The position numbers and the translations under genes were made by a program. 29,043 nt of DNA from a virus. The stretch covers positions 1 through 29,043 of IMG/VR virus record IMGVR_UViG_3300021598_000043, one strand, 5' to 3'. Numbering within the stretch: the stretch's first letter is position 1; each line of letters starts with the position of its first letter. The notes beneath the pieces were generated by a model. That model was not told where the DNA came from, did not search any database, and worked only from the letters and a program-made list of their open reading frames with translations. Below are positions 1-6,755 of the stretch, piece by piece.

Positions 1-612
1 ATAGTAGAAACTGCTGTAGACTTCTTCCTTCCGTATGCTAACTTAATGACAGTAATCGGTTATGGCAACCACGAAACAGCTATAATAAAAAGACACGAAA
101 CGGATATATTACAAAGGTTTGTTACTTTGTTAAACTATAAAGCTGGTAGTAATGTAATGACAGGTGGTTATGGCGGTTGGTTTATAGTAAACCAAGTAAT
201 TCGTACAAACACAAGCTCAGCTACAAAAATAAAGTATTTTCACGGGAGTGGTGGCGGTGGATTAGTTACAAAGGGTGCTTTGAATTTAACTCGTGCTATG
301 GAATCCTACGAAGGTTACGATGTGTTTACTATGGGGCATATACACGAAAATTCAGCGCGTAACGATGTTCGTGATTCGGTAAGTTTTCACCCAGCTAAAG
401 GCTATTACTTTAATCATAAACAAATACACTCAATGATTACAGGAACGTACAAAGAAGAATACGCTAATGGCGCGTATGGATGGCACGTAGAACGTGGCGC
501 ACCTATGAAACCTGTAGGCGGTAGAATATTAACCATTGAATACGCACGTTTAAAAGGAGAAAATACCGATAGTGCTATAAGAAATATTGATAGTATGAAA
601 TTTCCTTTGTAG
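1..612 (+). CDS. Calcineurin-like metallophosphoesterase, 5' end outside window
   Basis: The frame is open from base 1, so the gene begins upstream of the window and the ATG at 46 is internal. Two metal-binding motifs of the calcineurin-like phosphoesterase superfamily are visible: GNHE at 64-75 and GHIHEN near 334-351. Between them lies a glycine-rich HGSGGGG stretch near 241-261. The N-terminal DxH and GDxxD motifs must lie outside the window. Family members are binuclear-metal phosphodiesterases or phosphatases; phage copies are often annotated as SbcD/Mre11-like or DNA-repair phosphoesterases, but the substrate here cannot be told. A strong terminator follows 28 bases after the stop, so this is the last gene of its transcript. 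Confidence 0.82.
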   Translation: MVETAVDFFLPYANLMTVIGYGNHETAIIKRHETDILQRFVTLLNYKAGSNVMTGGYGGWFIVNQVIRTNTSSATKIKYFHGSGGGGLVTKGALNLTRAMESYEGYDVFTMGHIHENSARNDVRDSVSFHPAKGYYFNHKQIHSMITGTYKEEYANGAYGWHVERGAPMKPVGGRILTIEYARLKGENTDSAIRNIDSMKFPL

Positions 613-640
613 ATTTGTACTTTCATAATGTGTTAATTAG

Positions 641-662
641 GGGGTCATTGACCCCTTTTTTT
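641..662 (+). terminator. Rho-independent terminator after phosphoesterase gene
   Basis: GGGGTC (641-646) pairs with GACCCC (650-655) around a 3-base loop, followed by seven T residues (656-662). It separates the phosphoesterase transcript from the promoter at 705-733. Confidence 0.85.
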
Positions 663-703
663 ATGCGCTAAAAAAAATAATTTAAAATTTTTTACTAAAA
701 ATG

Positions 704-733
704 TTTGTAGTTTGTGAATAAGTATTATATTTG
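704..733 (+). promoter_or_regulatory. Bacteroidetes-type promoter (TTTG-N18-TATATTTG)
   Basis: TTTG at 704-707 and TATATTTG at 726-733 match the Bacteroidetes sigma-ABfr -33/-7 pattern (TTTG, TAnnTTTG) with 18 bases between them. The promoter lies between a terminator and the first small gene at 759 and would drive the run of small genes to about 1705. The promoter at 6756-6784 has the same spacing. Confidence 0.7.
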
Positions 734-758
734 CATATAACTAATTAATAAAAACATT

Positions 759-896
759 ATGAAAACAACAAAAACACGAAGAAAAGACTTAGCCTACCAA
801 CAGACTGCTGTAGGTCAAGCATTACAACCAATGGAAAAGCCTGAAGCGTTACTTGATTGGTCTATTGAACAACTATTAAAACTTGTAAAAAAATGA
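759..896 (+). CDS. Small hypothetical protein (45 aa)
   Basis: This is the first gene after the promoter at 704-733, with an A-rich leader (AAAACATT before ATG) typical of Bacteroidetes start sites. The 45-residue product starts with a basic segment (KTTKTRRK) and ends in an amphipathic helix-like stretch containing DWSIEQLLKL. No family is recognised. Its stop overlaps the next start as ATGA (893-896), which supports real translation and coupling. Small size and promoter-proximal position suit an early phage gene, but no function can be assigned. Confidence 0.6.
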   Translation: MKTTKTRRKDLAYQQTAVGQALQPMEKPEALLDWSIEQLLKLVKK

Positions 897-1012
897 GATT
901 AGAAAACTTTTTACCGAGAACAAGTGAGCATAAAGTGTTTTTAAGCCACTTTTTAGCCCCTTTAACAGCTTTTATCGTAGTGTTTAGTGTAATCATATCA
1001 CTACTTAATTAA
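893..1012 (+). CDS. Small single-pass membrane protein (39 aa)
   Basis: ATG at 893 overlaps the previous stop (ATGA). The 39-residue product has a charged N-terminus followed by one hydrophobic segment of about 20 residues (residues 19-38, LAPLTAFIVVFSVIISLLN) running to the C-terminus, so it probably sits in the inner membrane. Its first residues (MRLENF) resemble those of the next gene product (MKLENF), which may reflect a shared origin or chance. No function is recognised. Confidence 0.5.
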   Translation: MRLENFLPRTSEHKVFLSHFLAPLTAFIVVFSVIISLLN

Positions 1013-1033
1013 TAACGTCTTAAATCAAAGAAA

Positions 1034-1345
1034 ATGAAGTTAGAGAATTTTTACATAGAACACAGCTTTGTAAGTGAAGAAAGAGTAGTTACGTTTAATT
1101 GGGAAGACGATGGATTGACTTTTTACGTAGTAGCTAATTACGGATTAGATGCGTATAACAACGAAGTAGAGTTAGGTAGTATTATTCAGTCGGAGTGTTG
1201 GAGTGACGTAGAACCTATTACTAAATTCGTGTTATCGGATTCTATGTTAGACTATTTAGAAGAGGAGTTAGTAAGCTACCAAAAGACGAATCCATCCGTG
1301 TTTTTAGAGGATTATGATAACGACTATTTAAACTATTGGATATGA
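1034..1345 (+). CDS. Acidic hypothetical protein (103 aa)
   Basis: Start ATG follows an A-rich leader (AAATCAAAGAAA). The product is strongly acidic (many D and E, a tail with EDYDNDY) and rich in aromatic residues, which suggests a compact beta-rich fold. No family is recognised. It belongs to the early small-gene run, and its stop overlaps the next gene start at 1342. Small acidic early proteins of phages often act on host factors, including as DNA mimics, but nothing in the sequence proves that here. Confidence 0.65.
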   Translation: MKLENFYIEHSFVSEERVVTFNWEDDGLTFYVVANYGLDAYNNEVELGSIIQSECWSDVEPITKFVLSDSMLDYLEEELVSYQKTNPSVFLEDYDNDYLNYWI

Positions 1346-1500
1346 TGACACTACTTAAACAAATTGAATACTGGAAAAGAAACGGGAATTTCAACTTTGA
1401 ATTGTATTTAGCAGTATGTAAGGCTAAAGAATACACGATAAATATAGACACTAAACAAAAAGTTTTTAGATATGAGAAAAAGAAAATATCCAACAAATGA
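1342..1500 (+). CDS. Small hypothetical protein (52 aa)
   Basis: ATG at 1342 overlaps the previous stop (ATGA at 1342-1345); an in-frame ATG follows at once at 1345. The product has 52 residues with a basic C-terminus (YEKKKISNK). The last 29 bases overlap the next gene in another frame. The segment RNGNFNFELYLAVCKAKEYTIN is not recognised as a known family. The coupling to the preceding gene and the absence of any other gene here support it. Confidence 0.5.
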   Translation: MMTLLKQIEYWKRNGNFNFELYLAVCKAKEYTINIDTKQKVFRYEKKKISNK

Positions 1501-1705
1501 CGCGTTTGTTTTAGCTGCTATTAAAAAGCAGTTAGAACTTGCTGGTCTACCTTTAGACTTGTACGAAAAACAAGAAAATTGGTACACTAACGAAATAACC
1601 TACGAAAAGTATGTAGAGTTTAAAGAGTGGTGGTTAAAAGAAGCTAAAGAACACTTACGATACTCTAAACCACATCTATTAAAGGCGTGGGGTTGGTTCG
1701 ACTGA
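1472..1705 (+). CDS. Hypothetical protein (77 aa)
   Basis: The product has 77 residues with a basic start (MRKRKY) and a tryptophan-rich helical C-terminal half (EWWLKEAKEHL and KAWGWFD). The segment LAAIKKQLELAGLPLD could be a helix-turn-helix-like or small helical bundle element, but no family is recognised. It overlaps the preceding gene by 29 bases and is the last gene before the gap at 1706-1878, so it probably ends the small-gene transcript. Confidence 0.6.
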   Translation: MRKRKYPTNDAFVLAAIKKQLELAGLPLDLYEKQENWYTNEITYEKYVEFKEWWLKEAKEHLRYSKPHLLKAWGWFD

Positions 1706-1878
1706 TTATCCACAAAGTAGAACTTGTAAAAAGTATATAACGTTAAACCCTTAATTTGTAAAGAGTATTTAAGGTTATAGGCTGATAAATGTCCAGTTTT
1801 TTGCATAATAAACTTGACAATAAACTATAATTTAAACACAACAATAAAATATAATAAGCATAAAATAAAAATATAATT
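1706..1878. other. Intergenic gap with imperfect hairpin
   Basis: No gene is seen in these 173 bases. An imperfect inverted repeat, AACC(C)TTAA at 1746-1754 with TTAAGGTT at 1769-1776, could be an operator or a weak attenuator. Candidate -33/-7 elements (TTG at 1724-1726, TTAATTTG at 1751-1758) are poorly spaced (24 bases). The last 70 bases are nearly pure A/T. A promoter for the gene at 1879 is likely here but cannot be fixed. Confidence 0.35.
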
Positions 1879-2148
1879 ATGAAAACAGCAGTAGAATTTG
1901 CATTTGAAGAATTAAACAAATGGAGAATAGAAAATTTTGGACAAGAGGCATTAATTGGAATTCCTCAAGAAGTATTTGATAGAGCCAAAGAAATGGAGAA
2001 AGAGCAGATAATTGATGCTTGTAAACAATGTTCTTATAGTTATGAAGAAGCAGAACAATACTACAACGAAACCTTTAAATCAGAAAAACAATCTTATCAA
2101 GATAAAATGAGAGATAAAATAAATAAAGCTAAATCAAGAATAGAATGA
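1879..2148 (+). CDS. Conserved phage hypothetical protein (89 aa)
   Basis: The 89-residue product is helical and charged. It contains a segment AKEMEKEQIIDACK (residues about 35-48) and, further on, EAEQYYNETF (about 57-66). From general knowledge, short proteins with this MEKEQIIDA ... EQYYNETF layout recur in Bacteroidetes phages without a known function. The N-terminus (MKTAVEFAFEEL) fits the same type. The ATG lies after an A/T-only leader, and the stop overlaps the next start as ATGA. Base use is more A/T-rich than in the replication genes downstream. Confidence 0.7.
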   Translation: MKTAVEFAFEELNKWRIENFGQEALIGIPQEVFDRAKEMEKEQIIDACKQCSYSYEEAEQYYNETFKSEKQSYQDKMRDKINKAKSRIE

Positions 2149-2336
2149 AAAAGACGAATAGAAAAACGATAATGATAGAACGAGATGACATTTACTCTAA
2201 AGAAGGTGACTATGTAGAAGTAACTGAATGGTCAAATGGAGAAGGGTTTGATGTAAGCACCCAAGACCAAATGTATAATATAAGTTACATTGAACTTAAA
2301 TTGATTAAAAAAGCATTAAAAAATATGCACAAATGA
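2145..2336 (+). CDS. Small hypothetical protein (63 aa)
   Basis: The ATG overlaps the stop of the preceding gene (ATGA at 2145-2148), so the two are probably translationally coupled. The 63-residue product has a basic N-terminus, a central segment likely to be beta strands (GDYVEVTEWSNGEGFDVS) and a C-terminal helix with ELKLIKKALKNM. No family is recognised. A 20-codon frame (2333-2395) overlaps its end and the next gene and was not annotated. Confidence 0.6.
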   Translation: MKKTNRKTIMIERDDIYSKEGDYVEVTEWSNGEGFDVSTQDQMYNISYIELKLIKKALKNMHK

Positions 2337-2378
2337 GACTACTGGATTATTTATTTACAATTTTAATTTTAATAATGT

Positions 2379-2813
2379 ATGGAAAACAAGATTGAACGCG
2401 TAATGCAAGTAATAGAAAAAGACGGATTAATAACTAAATCCAGGTACCGAACTTTTTTAGATAGACGTAGCTACTTATACGCGATGCTAAATAAAAACGG
2501 AATGTCTTTAGTAGAAATAGGAAGACTGTTCAATAAGAATCACGCTACTATAATCAACGGAATAAAGAAGCATCACGCTTACACACGATTCAAAGACGAA
2601 TTGTATTTACACAACGTAAAAGAATATCGTGAAATATTCTACGAACCAAAGAAAATTCACGTTGACTTGATAGAAAAAGACGAAAAGAAATACAACGGTA
2701 CTCAGTTAATGACCGATATTTTAGAGTGTAGAAACACTACTGAACTACAGGATATAAAGCGCAAATTGTTAAACGAAGAATATTTATTTATTGAAGCAAC
2801 TTTTTATAAGTAA
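2379..2813 (+). CDS. DnaA domain IV-like DNA-binding protein
   Basis: The 144-residue product carries, at residues about 41-66, a segment that reads like the DNA-binding domain IV of bacterial DnaA: MSLVEIGRLFNKNHATIING followed by IKKHH. Its IGRLF helix-turn and HATII motif parallel the DnaA signature that contacts the DnaA box. There is no AAA+ domain and no Walker motif, so this is a stand-alone binding domain with an unknown C-terminal half. It may mark the phage origin, titrate or mimic host DnaA at DnaA boxes, or act as a repressor-like regulator. The DnaD-like initiator and helicase genes lie 1.2 kb downstream, which supports a replication role. Confidence 0.7.
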   Translation: MENKIERVMQVIEKDGLITKSRYRTFLDRRSYLYAMLNKNGMSLVEIGRLFNKNHATIINGIKKHHAYTRFKDELYLHNVKEYREIFYEPKKIHVDLIEKDEKKYNGTQLMTDILECRNTTELQDIKRKLLNEEYLFIEATFYK

Positions 2814-2820
2814 ATAACGT

Positions 2821-2828
2821 TATATTTG
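2821..2828 (+). promoter_or_regulatory. Putative -7 promoter element TATATTTG
   Basis: An exact TATATTTG lies 8 bases after the stop of the DnaA-like gene. No well-spaced -33 TTG was found (nearest at 2791-2793, 27 bases upstream). It could start transcription of the glycosyltransferase module, but it also lies inside a frame that looks coding (2818-2946). Confidence 0.4.
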
Positions 2829-2946
2829 TACACGCACTCCTTCGACATTACCTAAAAAAGACGAAGAAAAATATTCTTCTAAAATTGAATCACCTATTTA
2901 TAAACCAAGAGAACAAAAACCACATATTCTTGAGTTATATGATAAA

Positions 2947-3213
2947 ATGAAAACGCAAAGAATGATTGTAGAAATAGATAAATCAAATGTATCAATAGAA
3001 GAAAAAATGTTTTTAATAGAAGCAGCAAGAAGACATACTGTTTTTAATTATGAAAAAATAGCTGACTATTATGCTAATGCAAGTAAAGAAATGCAAGAAT
3101 TAATGGAAAGGTCAGCATTAATAATTATAGATTTTGAAAAAGCTATTGAATATGGATATGTTAAAATGTGTGAAGAAATAAGAAAACAATATCTTGAAGA
3201 ATATGGAGAATAA
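2947..3213 (+). CDS. Conserved phage protein next to glycosyltransferase, apparently 5'-truncated
   Basis: From its first ATG the product has 88 residues, mostly helical, including the well-formed segments FLIEAARRHTVFNYEKIADY and LMERSALIIIDFEKAI. The same frame stays open upstream to 2818 with no ATG, GTG or TTG. The residues it would encode there (for example KIESPIYKPREQKPHILELY) look like protein rather than noise. The gene therefore seems to be the C-terminal part of a longer family whose N-terminal part was lost. From memory, similar segments occur in larger phage proteins near DNA-modification genes; this was not checked. It ends one base before the preferred start of the glycosyltransferase gene. 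Codon use (AGA, GAT, AAT, ACA) matches that gene rather than the flanking genes. Confidence 0.6.
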   Translation: MKTQRMIVEIDKSNVSIEEKMFLIEAARRHTVFNYEKIADYYANASKEMQELMERSALIIIDFEKAIEYGYVKMCEEIRKQYLEEYGE

Positions 3214-3214
3214 A

Positions 3215-4027
3215 ATGATTGTGTTTATTATTAGTCACGGAAGACCTGATAATATTAAAACATTAAAATTATTAAGAGCTAGAGGATATACAAGAAAAGT
3301 TTATTTTGTTCTTGACAATGAAGATAAGACTATTGAAAAATATATAAAAAACTTTGGTGCTAATAACGTATTAGTATTTAAGAAAAAAGAAATAGCCGAT
3401 TTAACAGACGAAGGAAATAATTTTGATAATAGAAGAACAACAACACACGCAAGAAATGCTTGTTTTGATTTAGCAGAAAAATTAGGTTATGAATATTTTT
3501 TAGTGTTAGACGATGATTATTATTCTTTAGGTTATAGGTATGAAACTGGCGAAAAGAAAATAAACAATCTTGATAAGGCTTTAGATATAGTTTTAAAATT
3601 TTATGCAAATACAAATATTAAAAGTATTGCCTTTTCTCAAGGTGGAGACCACATTGGAGGTTTTCAAGGTATAAAGTTAAAAAGAAAATGTATGAATAGT
3701 TTTATATGTAGCACAAAAAGAAGATTTTGGTTTGTTGGACAATTAAATGAAGATGTAAATACTTATACATCACTTGGTGCAAAAGGAGATGTTTTTTTTA
3801 CTTTTACAAATATAAACTTATCTCAAGGTGATACTCAAAGTGCAAGTGGAGGAATGTCTGACGCATATAATTTAAGTGGCACTTATGTTAAATCTTTTTA
3901 TACCGTTATGTATCATCCAAGTGGATGTAAAATAAGTGTTATGAATACAAAACATACAAGAATACATCACTCAATATCCTGGAAAAATACAACTCCTATG
4001 ATTATTAATCAAAAACATAAAAAATGA
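3215..4027 (+). CDS. TET-associated-type glycosyltransferase (TAGT), putative DNA base glycosyltransferase
   Basis: The product (270 aa from ATG 3215) looks like the TAGT family, GT-A fold glycosyltransferases described in phages beside TET/JBP base oxygenases, where they attach sugars to hydroxymethylated pyrimidines in DNA. Visible features are ISHGRPDN (residues about 6-13), which binds the nucleotide-sugar end, a conserved TTHARNACFDLA helix (76-87), and the metal-binding DDD after a beta strand (FLVLDDD, 95-101). An alternative ATG lies at 3203 and a TTG at 3194; 3215 was chosen because it follows the previous stop by one base and an A-rich leader, and begins directly with the first beta strand. 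Codon use is clearly A/T-richer than in neighbours. No TET/JBP oxygenase, hydroxymethylase or nucleotide-sugar gene is in the window; such a partner may lie elsewhere. The stop overlaps the next start (ATGA). Confidence 0.75.
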   Translation: MIVFIISHGRPDNIKTLKLLRARGYTRKVYFVLDNEDKTIEKYIKNFGANNVLVFKKKEIADLTDEGNNFDNRRTTTHARNACFDLAEKLGYEYFLVLDDDYYSLGYRYETGEKKINNLDKALDIVLKFYANTNIKSIAFSQGGDHIGGFQGIKLKRKCMNSFICSTKRRFWFVGQLNEDVNTYTSLGAKGDVFFTFTNINLSQGDTQSASGGMSDAYNLSGTYVKSFYTVMYHPSGCKISVMNTKHTRIHHSISWKNTTPMIINQKHKK

Positions 4028-4656
4028 GTGGTTGGATTAAAATACATCGCAAGTTTTTAGACTGGGAGTGGTTTAATAAAAGCGAAGCAGTGCATTTATT
4101 TATTTATTTAGTAATGAAAGCAAATCACAAAGATGGTCAATGGCAAGGAATGGATATAAAAAAAGGGCAATTTGTTACATCTTTTGGTAAGATTTCAAGC
4201 GATACAGGTATAAGTTTACAGACGATAAGAACACTTTTAAAAAAGTTTGAAAAAACAAACGAAATTAACACGCAAACAACAAACAAATATACTATTATAA
4301 CTATTTGTAAATATGAATGTTATCAACAAGAAAACGAGCAACCTAACACGCAACTAACAAACGAACAACAAACAACTAACAATCAACTAACAACAAACAA
4401 GAATGATAAGAAAGAAAAGAAGTTTATAATACCAACTTTTAATGATGTTTTAGAGTACTGTATGCAAAACGATTTAGAAGTAGACGGAATTAAATTTATT
4501 AACTTTTACGAATCAAAAGGTTGGATGATTGGTAAAAACAAAATGAAAGATTGGAAAGCTGCTGTAAGAACTTGGGCAAAGCCTAAACAACAAGTACAAA
4601 TTTCACCTGAAGAAGAAAAAGCAATAAGACTCGGATTTTTAAAACCTAACAAATGA
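4024..4656 (+). CDS. DnaD-like replication initiation protein
   Basis: The 210-residue product begins GWIKIHRKFLDWEWF and continues with a winged-helix-like region (residues about 10-95, including KGQFVTSFGKISSDTGIS and TIRTLLKKFEK). This is the layout of phage replisome organisers that bind the origin and load the helicase. A low-complexity linker rich in N, Q and T (about 99-126) joins it to a C-terminal DnaD-type domain with NFYESKGWMIGKNKMKDWKA and AVRTWAK (about 160-190). The linker repeats are encoded by AAC/CAA/ACA runs. The gene overlaps both neighbours as ATGA and is followed by the helicase gene, the standard initiator-helicase order. Confidence 0.8.
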   Translation: MSGWIKIHRKFLDWEWFNKSEAVHLFIYLVMKANHKDGQWQGMDIKKGQFVTSFGKISSDTGISLQTIRTLLKKFEKTNEINTQTTNKYTIITICKYECYQQENEQPNTQLTNEQQTTNNQLTTNKNDKKEKKFIIPTFNDVLEYCMQNDLEVDGIKFINFYESKGWMIGKNKMKDWKAAVRTWAKPKQQVQISPEEEKAIRLGFLKPNK

Positions 4657-5597
4657 TAACACAAGAAGGAGATTGCCTACAATATTTGATTGATTACAAA
4701 GACGGCAAAATAAAAGATGGATTAGCAATAGGATGCGACTTAGACGAGTACATTCGTTTTAAACCTAACCAACTAAACATTATTTTAGGACACGACAACG
4801 TGGGAAAAACATACTGGATAAATTGGTATTTCTTAACACTTGCACTAAAACACGGATTAAAGTTCTGCATTTGGAGCGGTGAAAACAAGAAAGCTACAAT
4901 ACTTCGTGATTTACTACAAATGTACTACGGAATAAAATTTAAAGATTTAACATACCAACAAATAACAACAGGTACTACAATACTTGAGCAGCAGTTTAAA
5001 TTTGTAAGCAATAAGGAATTGTACAAACCAAACGATTTATTGAAGCTATTTAAAGAAAGCGAATGTAACGTAGCATTGATTGACCCATTTACGGGGTTAG
5101 ATAGGCAAATGGACTTTCAAAGTAATTATAATTTCTTAAACACTTGTCGTGATTTCTGCAATAAATACGGAGTTACGATATACATAAACACGCATCCAAA
5201 TAGCGAAAGCGGTAGAAGTGGAAACGTATACCAAGAAGGCGAATACAAAGGGCATTTAAAAGCACCTATGAAAGACCATATCGAAGGGGGTAAGGCTTTT
5301 AGCAACCGATGCGATGACTTGTTTGTAATTCACCGATTAGTAAAACACGAATTAATGAAATACGTCACTTGGGTAAACGTAGAAAAAGTTAAAGATATGG
5401 ATACTGGAGGTAAGCATACTGCATTAAACGACCCTATTATGTTTGACTTTAATTCGGGATTAGGGTTTACAGTAAACGGGGTAGACCCTTTAAAATCAGT
5501 TAGACCTAAACCACCTACTCAAACACGAATAGAAACAAACGAAATATTAACCACTTCTGAAAAGTTACGTAGATTAGCAGAAGATACACCTTTTTAA
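4653..5597 (+). CDS. DnaB-like replicative helicase / RecA-fold ATPase
   Basis: The 314-residue product has a Walker A motif GHDNVGKT (residues 46-53), a Walker B strand NVALIDPF (aspartate 144) and a histidine loop INTHPNSE (181 is His) as in DnaB/RecA-fold motors. An SGENKK motif (75-80) after the second strand corresponds to the catalytic-glutamate strand (SxE) of DnaB-family ATPases. It lacks a DnaB N-terminal domain, so it is a short phage form or may need the DnaD-like partner encoded just upstream. The C-terminal tail (LRRLAEDTPF) is acidic-hydrophobic. It overlaps the upstream gene by 4 bases and lies 3 bases before the next gene. Confidence 0.85.
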   Translation: MITQEGDCLQYLIDYKDGKIKDGLAIGCDLDEYIRFKPNQLNIILGHDNVGKTYWINWYFLTLALKHGLKFCIWSGENKKATILRDLLQMYYGIKFKDLTYQQITTGTTILEQQFKFVSNKELYKPNDLLKLFKESECNVALIDPFTGLDRQMDFQSNYNFLNTCRDFCNKYGVTIYINTHPNSESGRSGNVYQEGEYKGHLKAPMKDHIEGGKAFSNRCDDLFVIHRLVKHELMKYVTWVNVEKVKDMDTGGKHTALNDPIMFDFNSGLGFTVNGVDPLKSVRPKPPTQTRIETNEILTTSEKLRRLAEDTPF

Positions 5598-5600
5598 ACT

Positions 5601-5894
5601 ATGGAAGATTTAATACTACTAAAAACAAGTGTTCAAATAGGCGCATTACACGCTAAGATAAGCCTATCATTAGACGAAATAAAACAAAACCACCCTAATA
5701 GAACTGACTTAATAGATTCTATGTCACAAAGTTTAAAAGACGTTAAAGAGATACATCGTGTTTTTATAGACTTAGAAAACGAATACCGAATAGCTAACAA
5801 AAGTTTATTTAGGTTAGAACTTATAAACCTTGATTTAAAAAGTCAGGTTATAGACTTAAAAAAGCAAATTAATTTTAAAGATATAGACTTATAA
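5601..5894 (+). CDS. Coiled-coil hypothetical protein (97 aa)
   Basis: The product is almost entirely helical with heptad-like spacing of L, I and V (for example SQSLKDVKEIHRVFIDLENE and LINLDLKSQVIDLKKQIN), so a coiled coil is likely. No family is recognised. It sits 3 bases after the helicase stop and 1 base before the NinG gene, so it belongs to the replication-recombination transcript and may be an accessory subunit. Confidence 0.65.
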   Translation: MEDLILLKTSVQIGALHAKISLSLDEIKQNHPNRTDLIDSMSQSLKDVKEIHRVFIDLENEYRIANKSLFRLELINLDLKSQVIDLKKQINFKDIDL

Positions 5895-5895
5895 A

Positions 5896-6417
5896 ATGCG
5901 CTGCCGTAACTGCAAAGAGAAATTTGAACCTATGCGTTTTAATCAAAAGCACTGTTTAAAAGACGAGTGTATTCGTGTTTTCGTAGAAGAAGCTAAAGCA
6001 AAAGCGTGGAAAAAGACGAAGGCTAAAATGAAAACCGATTTAATGACACTACAAGACTATCTTAAATTAGCACAAATAACCTTCAACAAATACATAAGAC
6101 TAAGGGACAAGGGTAACGTCTGTATAAGCTGCCAAAAACCACCTAAAAAAGAAAACGCGGGACACTTCTTCAACGCTAACAATCACTACAACGTAAGGTT
6201 TGACGAAAGGAATGTACACTTACAATGCGAACACTGTAACACGTTCCTTTCGGGAAATTTAATTAATTATCGTGAAAACCTATTAAAAAAGATAGGAGCA
6301 GAACAATTTAATGTATTAGAAGGTAAATCTAAAGTAACACGAAAGTTCACAAAAGAAGAACTAAAAGAAATAATAGAAACCTACAAAAAAAAGATAAAAG
6401 AATATGAAGCACAATAG
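5896..6417 (+). CDS. ninG: NinG-like recombination protein (Rap family)
   Basis: The 173-residue product has the layout of lambda NinG (Rap), a protein that acts on branched DNA during phage recombination. An N-terminal zinc site is visible (C3, C6, C20, C25), followed by a long basic helix (AKAKAWKKTKAKMK). The core has CISC (76-79), AGHFF (His 90) and CEHCN (111-115), the HNH-like zinc-bound nuclease signature of the family. The C-terminus is a lysine/glutamate helix. It sits between the helicase operon and the ERF/exonuclease operon, consistent with recombination-dependent replication. It overlaps the next gene by 14 bases. Confidence 0.88.
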   Translation: MRCRNCKEKFEPMRFNQKHCLKDECIRVFVEEAKAKAWKKTKAKMKTDLMTLQDYLKLAQITFNKYIRLRDKGNVCISCQKPPKKENAGHFFNANNHYNVRFDERNVHLQCEHCNTFLSGNLINYRENLLKKIGAEQFNVLEGKSKVTRKFTKEELKEIIETYKKKIKEYEAQ

Positions 6418-6748
6418 CGACTTTAAATACGATTTAGAAATAGGATTATCCTACGAAACTGCATTATATGAATTACTCGGTAAAAAGATTGAAGTAAAAC
6501 GCGACTTCAAGTGTTTAAAAAGTGGTAACATATTCGTAGAATACGAAAGCCGAAATAAGCCTTCAGGAATAGCTACAAGCGAAGCAGACTACTATTGCTA
6601 TTGGTTAAGTGAAAAGCACTTTGTAATGGTAGAAAAAGACGAATTAAGAAGGCTTTGCCGTAAATATCTTAAATCTACTCGTGATGTATATGGCGGTGAC
6701 GCAAACACAAGTAAAGGAATTTTATTTCCATTGAATGATTTTTTCTAA
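6404..6748 (+). CDS. Putative PD-(D/E)XK-like nuclease (114 aa)
   Basis: The product has the layout of a small phage nuclease: a helix with YETALYELLGKKIEVKRDF (residues about 17-35), then GNIFVEYESRNKPSGIATSE, then ADYYCYWL. The sequence EVKRD followed by EYESR is compatible with the acidic/lysine core of the PD-(D/E)XK fold seen in restriction-like and resolvase nucleases. From general knowledge, proteins with FVEYESRxKPSGI are frequent in phages and usually labelled hypothetical or endonuclease-like. The position directly after NinG suits DNA-junction processing. Catalysis is an inference. Confidence 0.55.
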   Translation: MKHNSDFKYDLEIGLSYETALYELLGKKIEVKRDFKCLKSGNIFVEYESRNKPSGIATSEADYYCYWLSEKHFVMVEKDELRRLCRKYLKSTRDVYGGDANTSKGILFPLNDFF

Positions 6749-6755
6749 AAATAGA

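Noticed and set aside
1242-1496. Minus-strand frame opposite two small genes
   Set aside because: It covers genes with coupled ATGA overlaps on the plus strand, has no start-site context, and its hydrophobic composition is typical of antisense frames.
2333-2395. 20-codon frame between 2336 and the DnaA-like gene
   Set aside because: It overlaps both neighbours, is very short, and nothing supports a product; it may only couple translation.
4300-4420. AAC/CAA/ACA repeats as a possible iteron origin
   Set aside because: The runs encode an N/Q/T-rich linker in the initiator protein and have no fixed repeat unit, so an origin cannot be claimed, although origins inside initiator genes are known.
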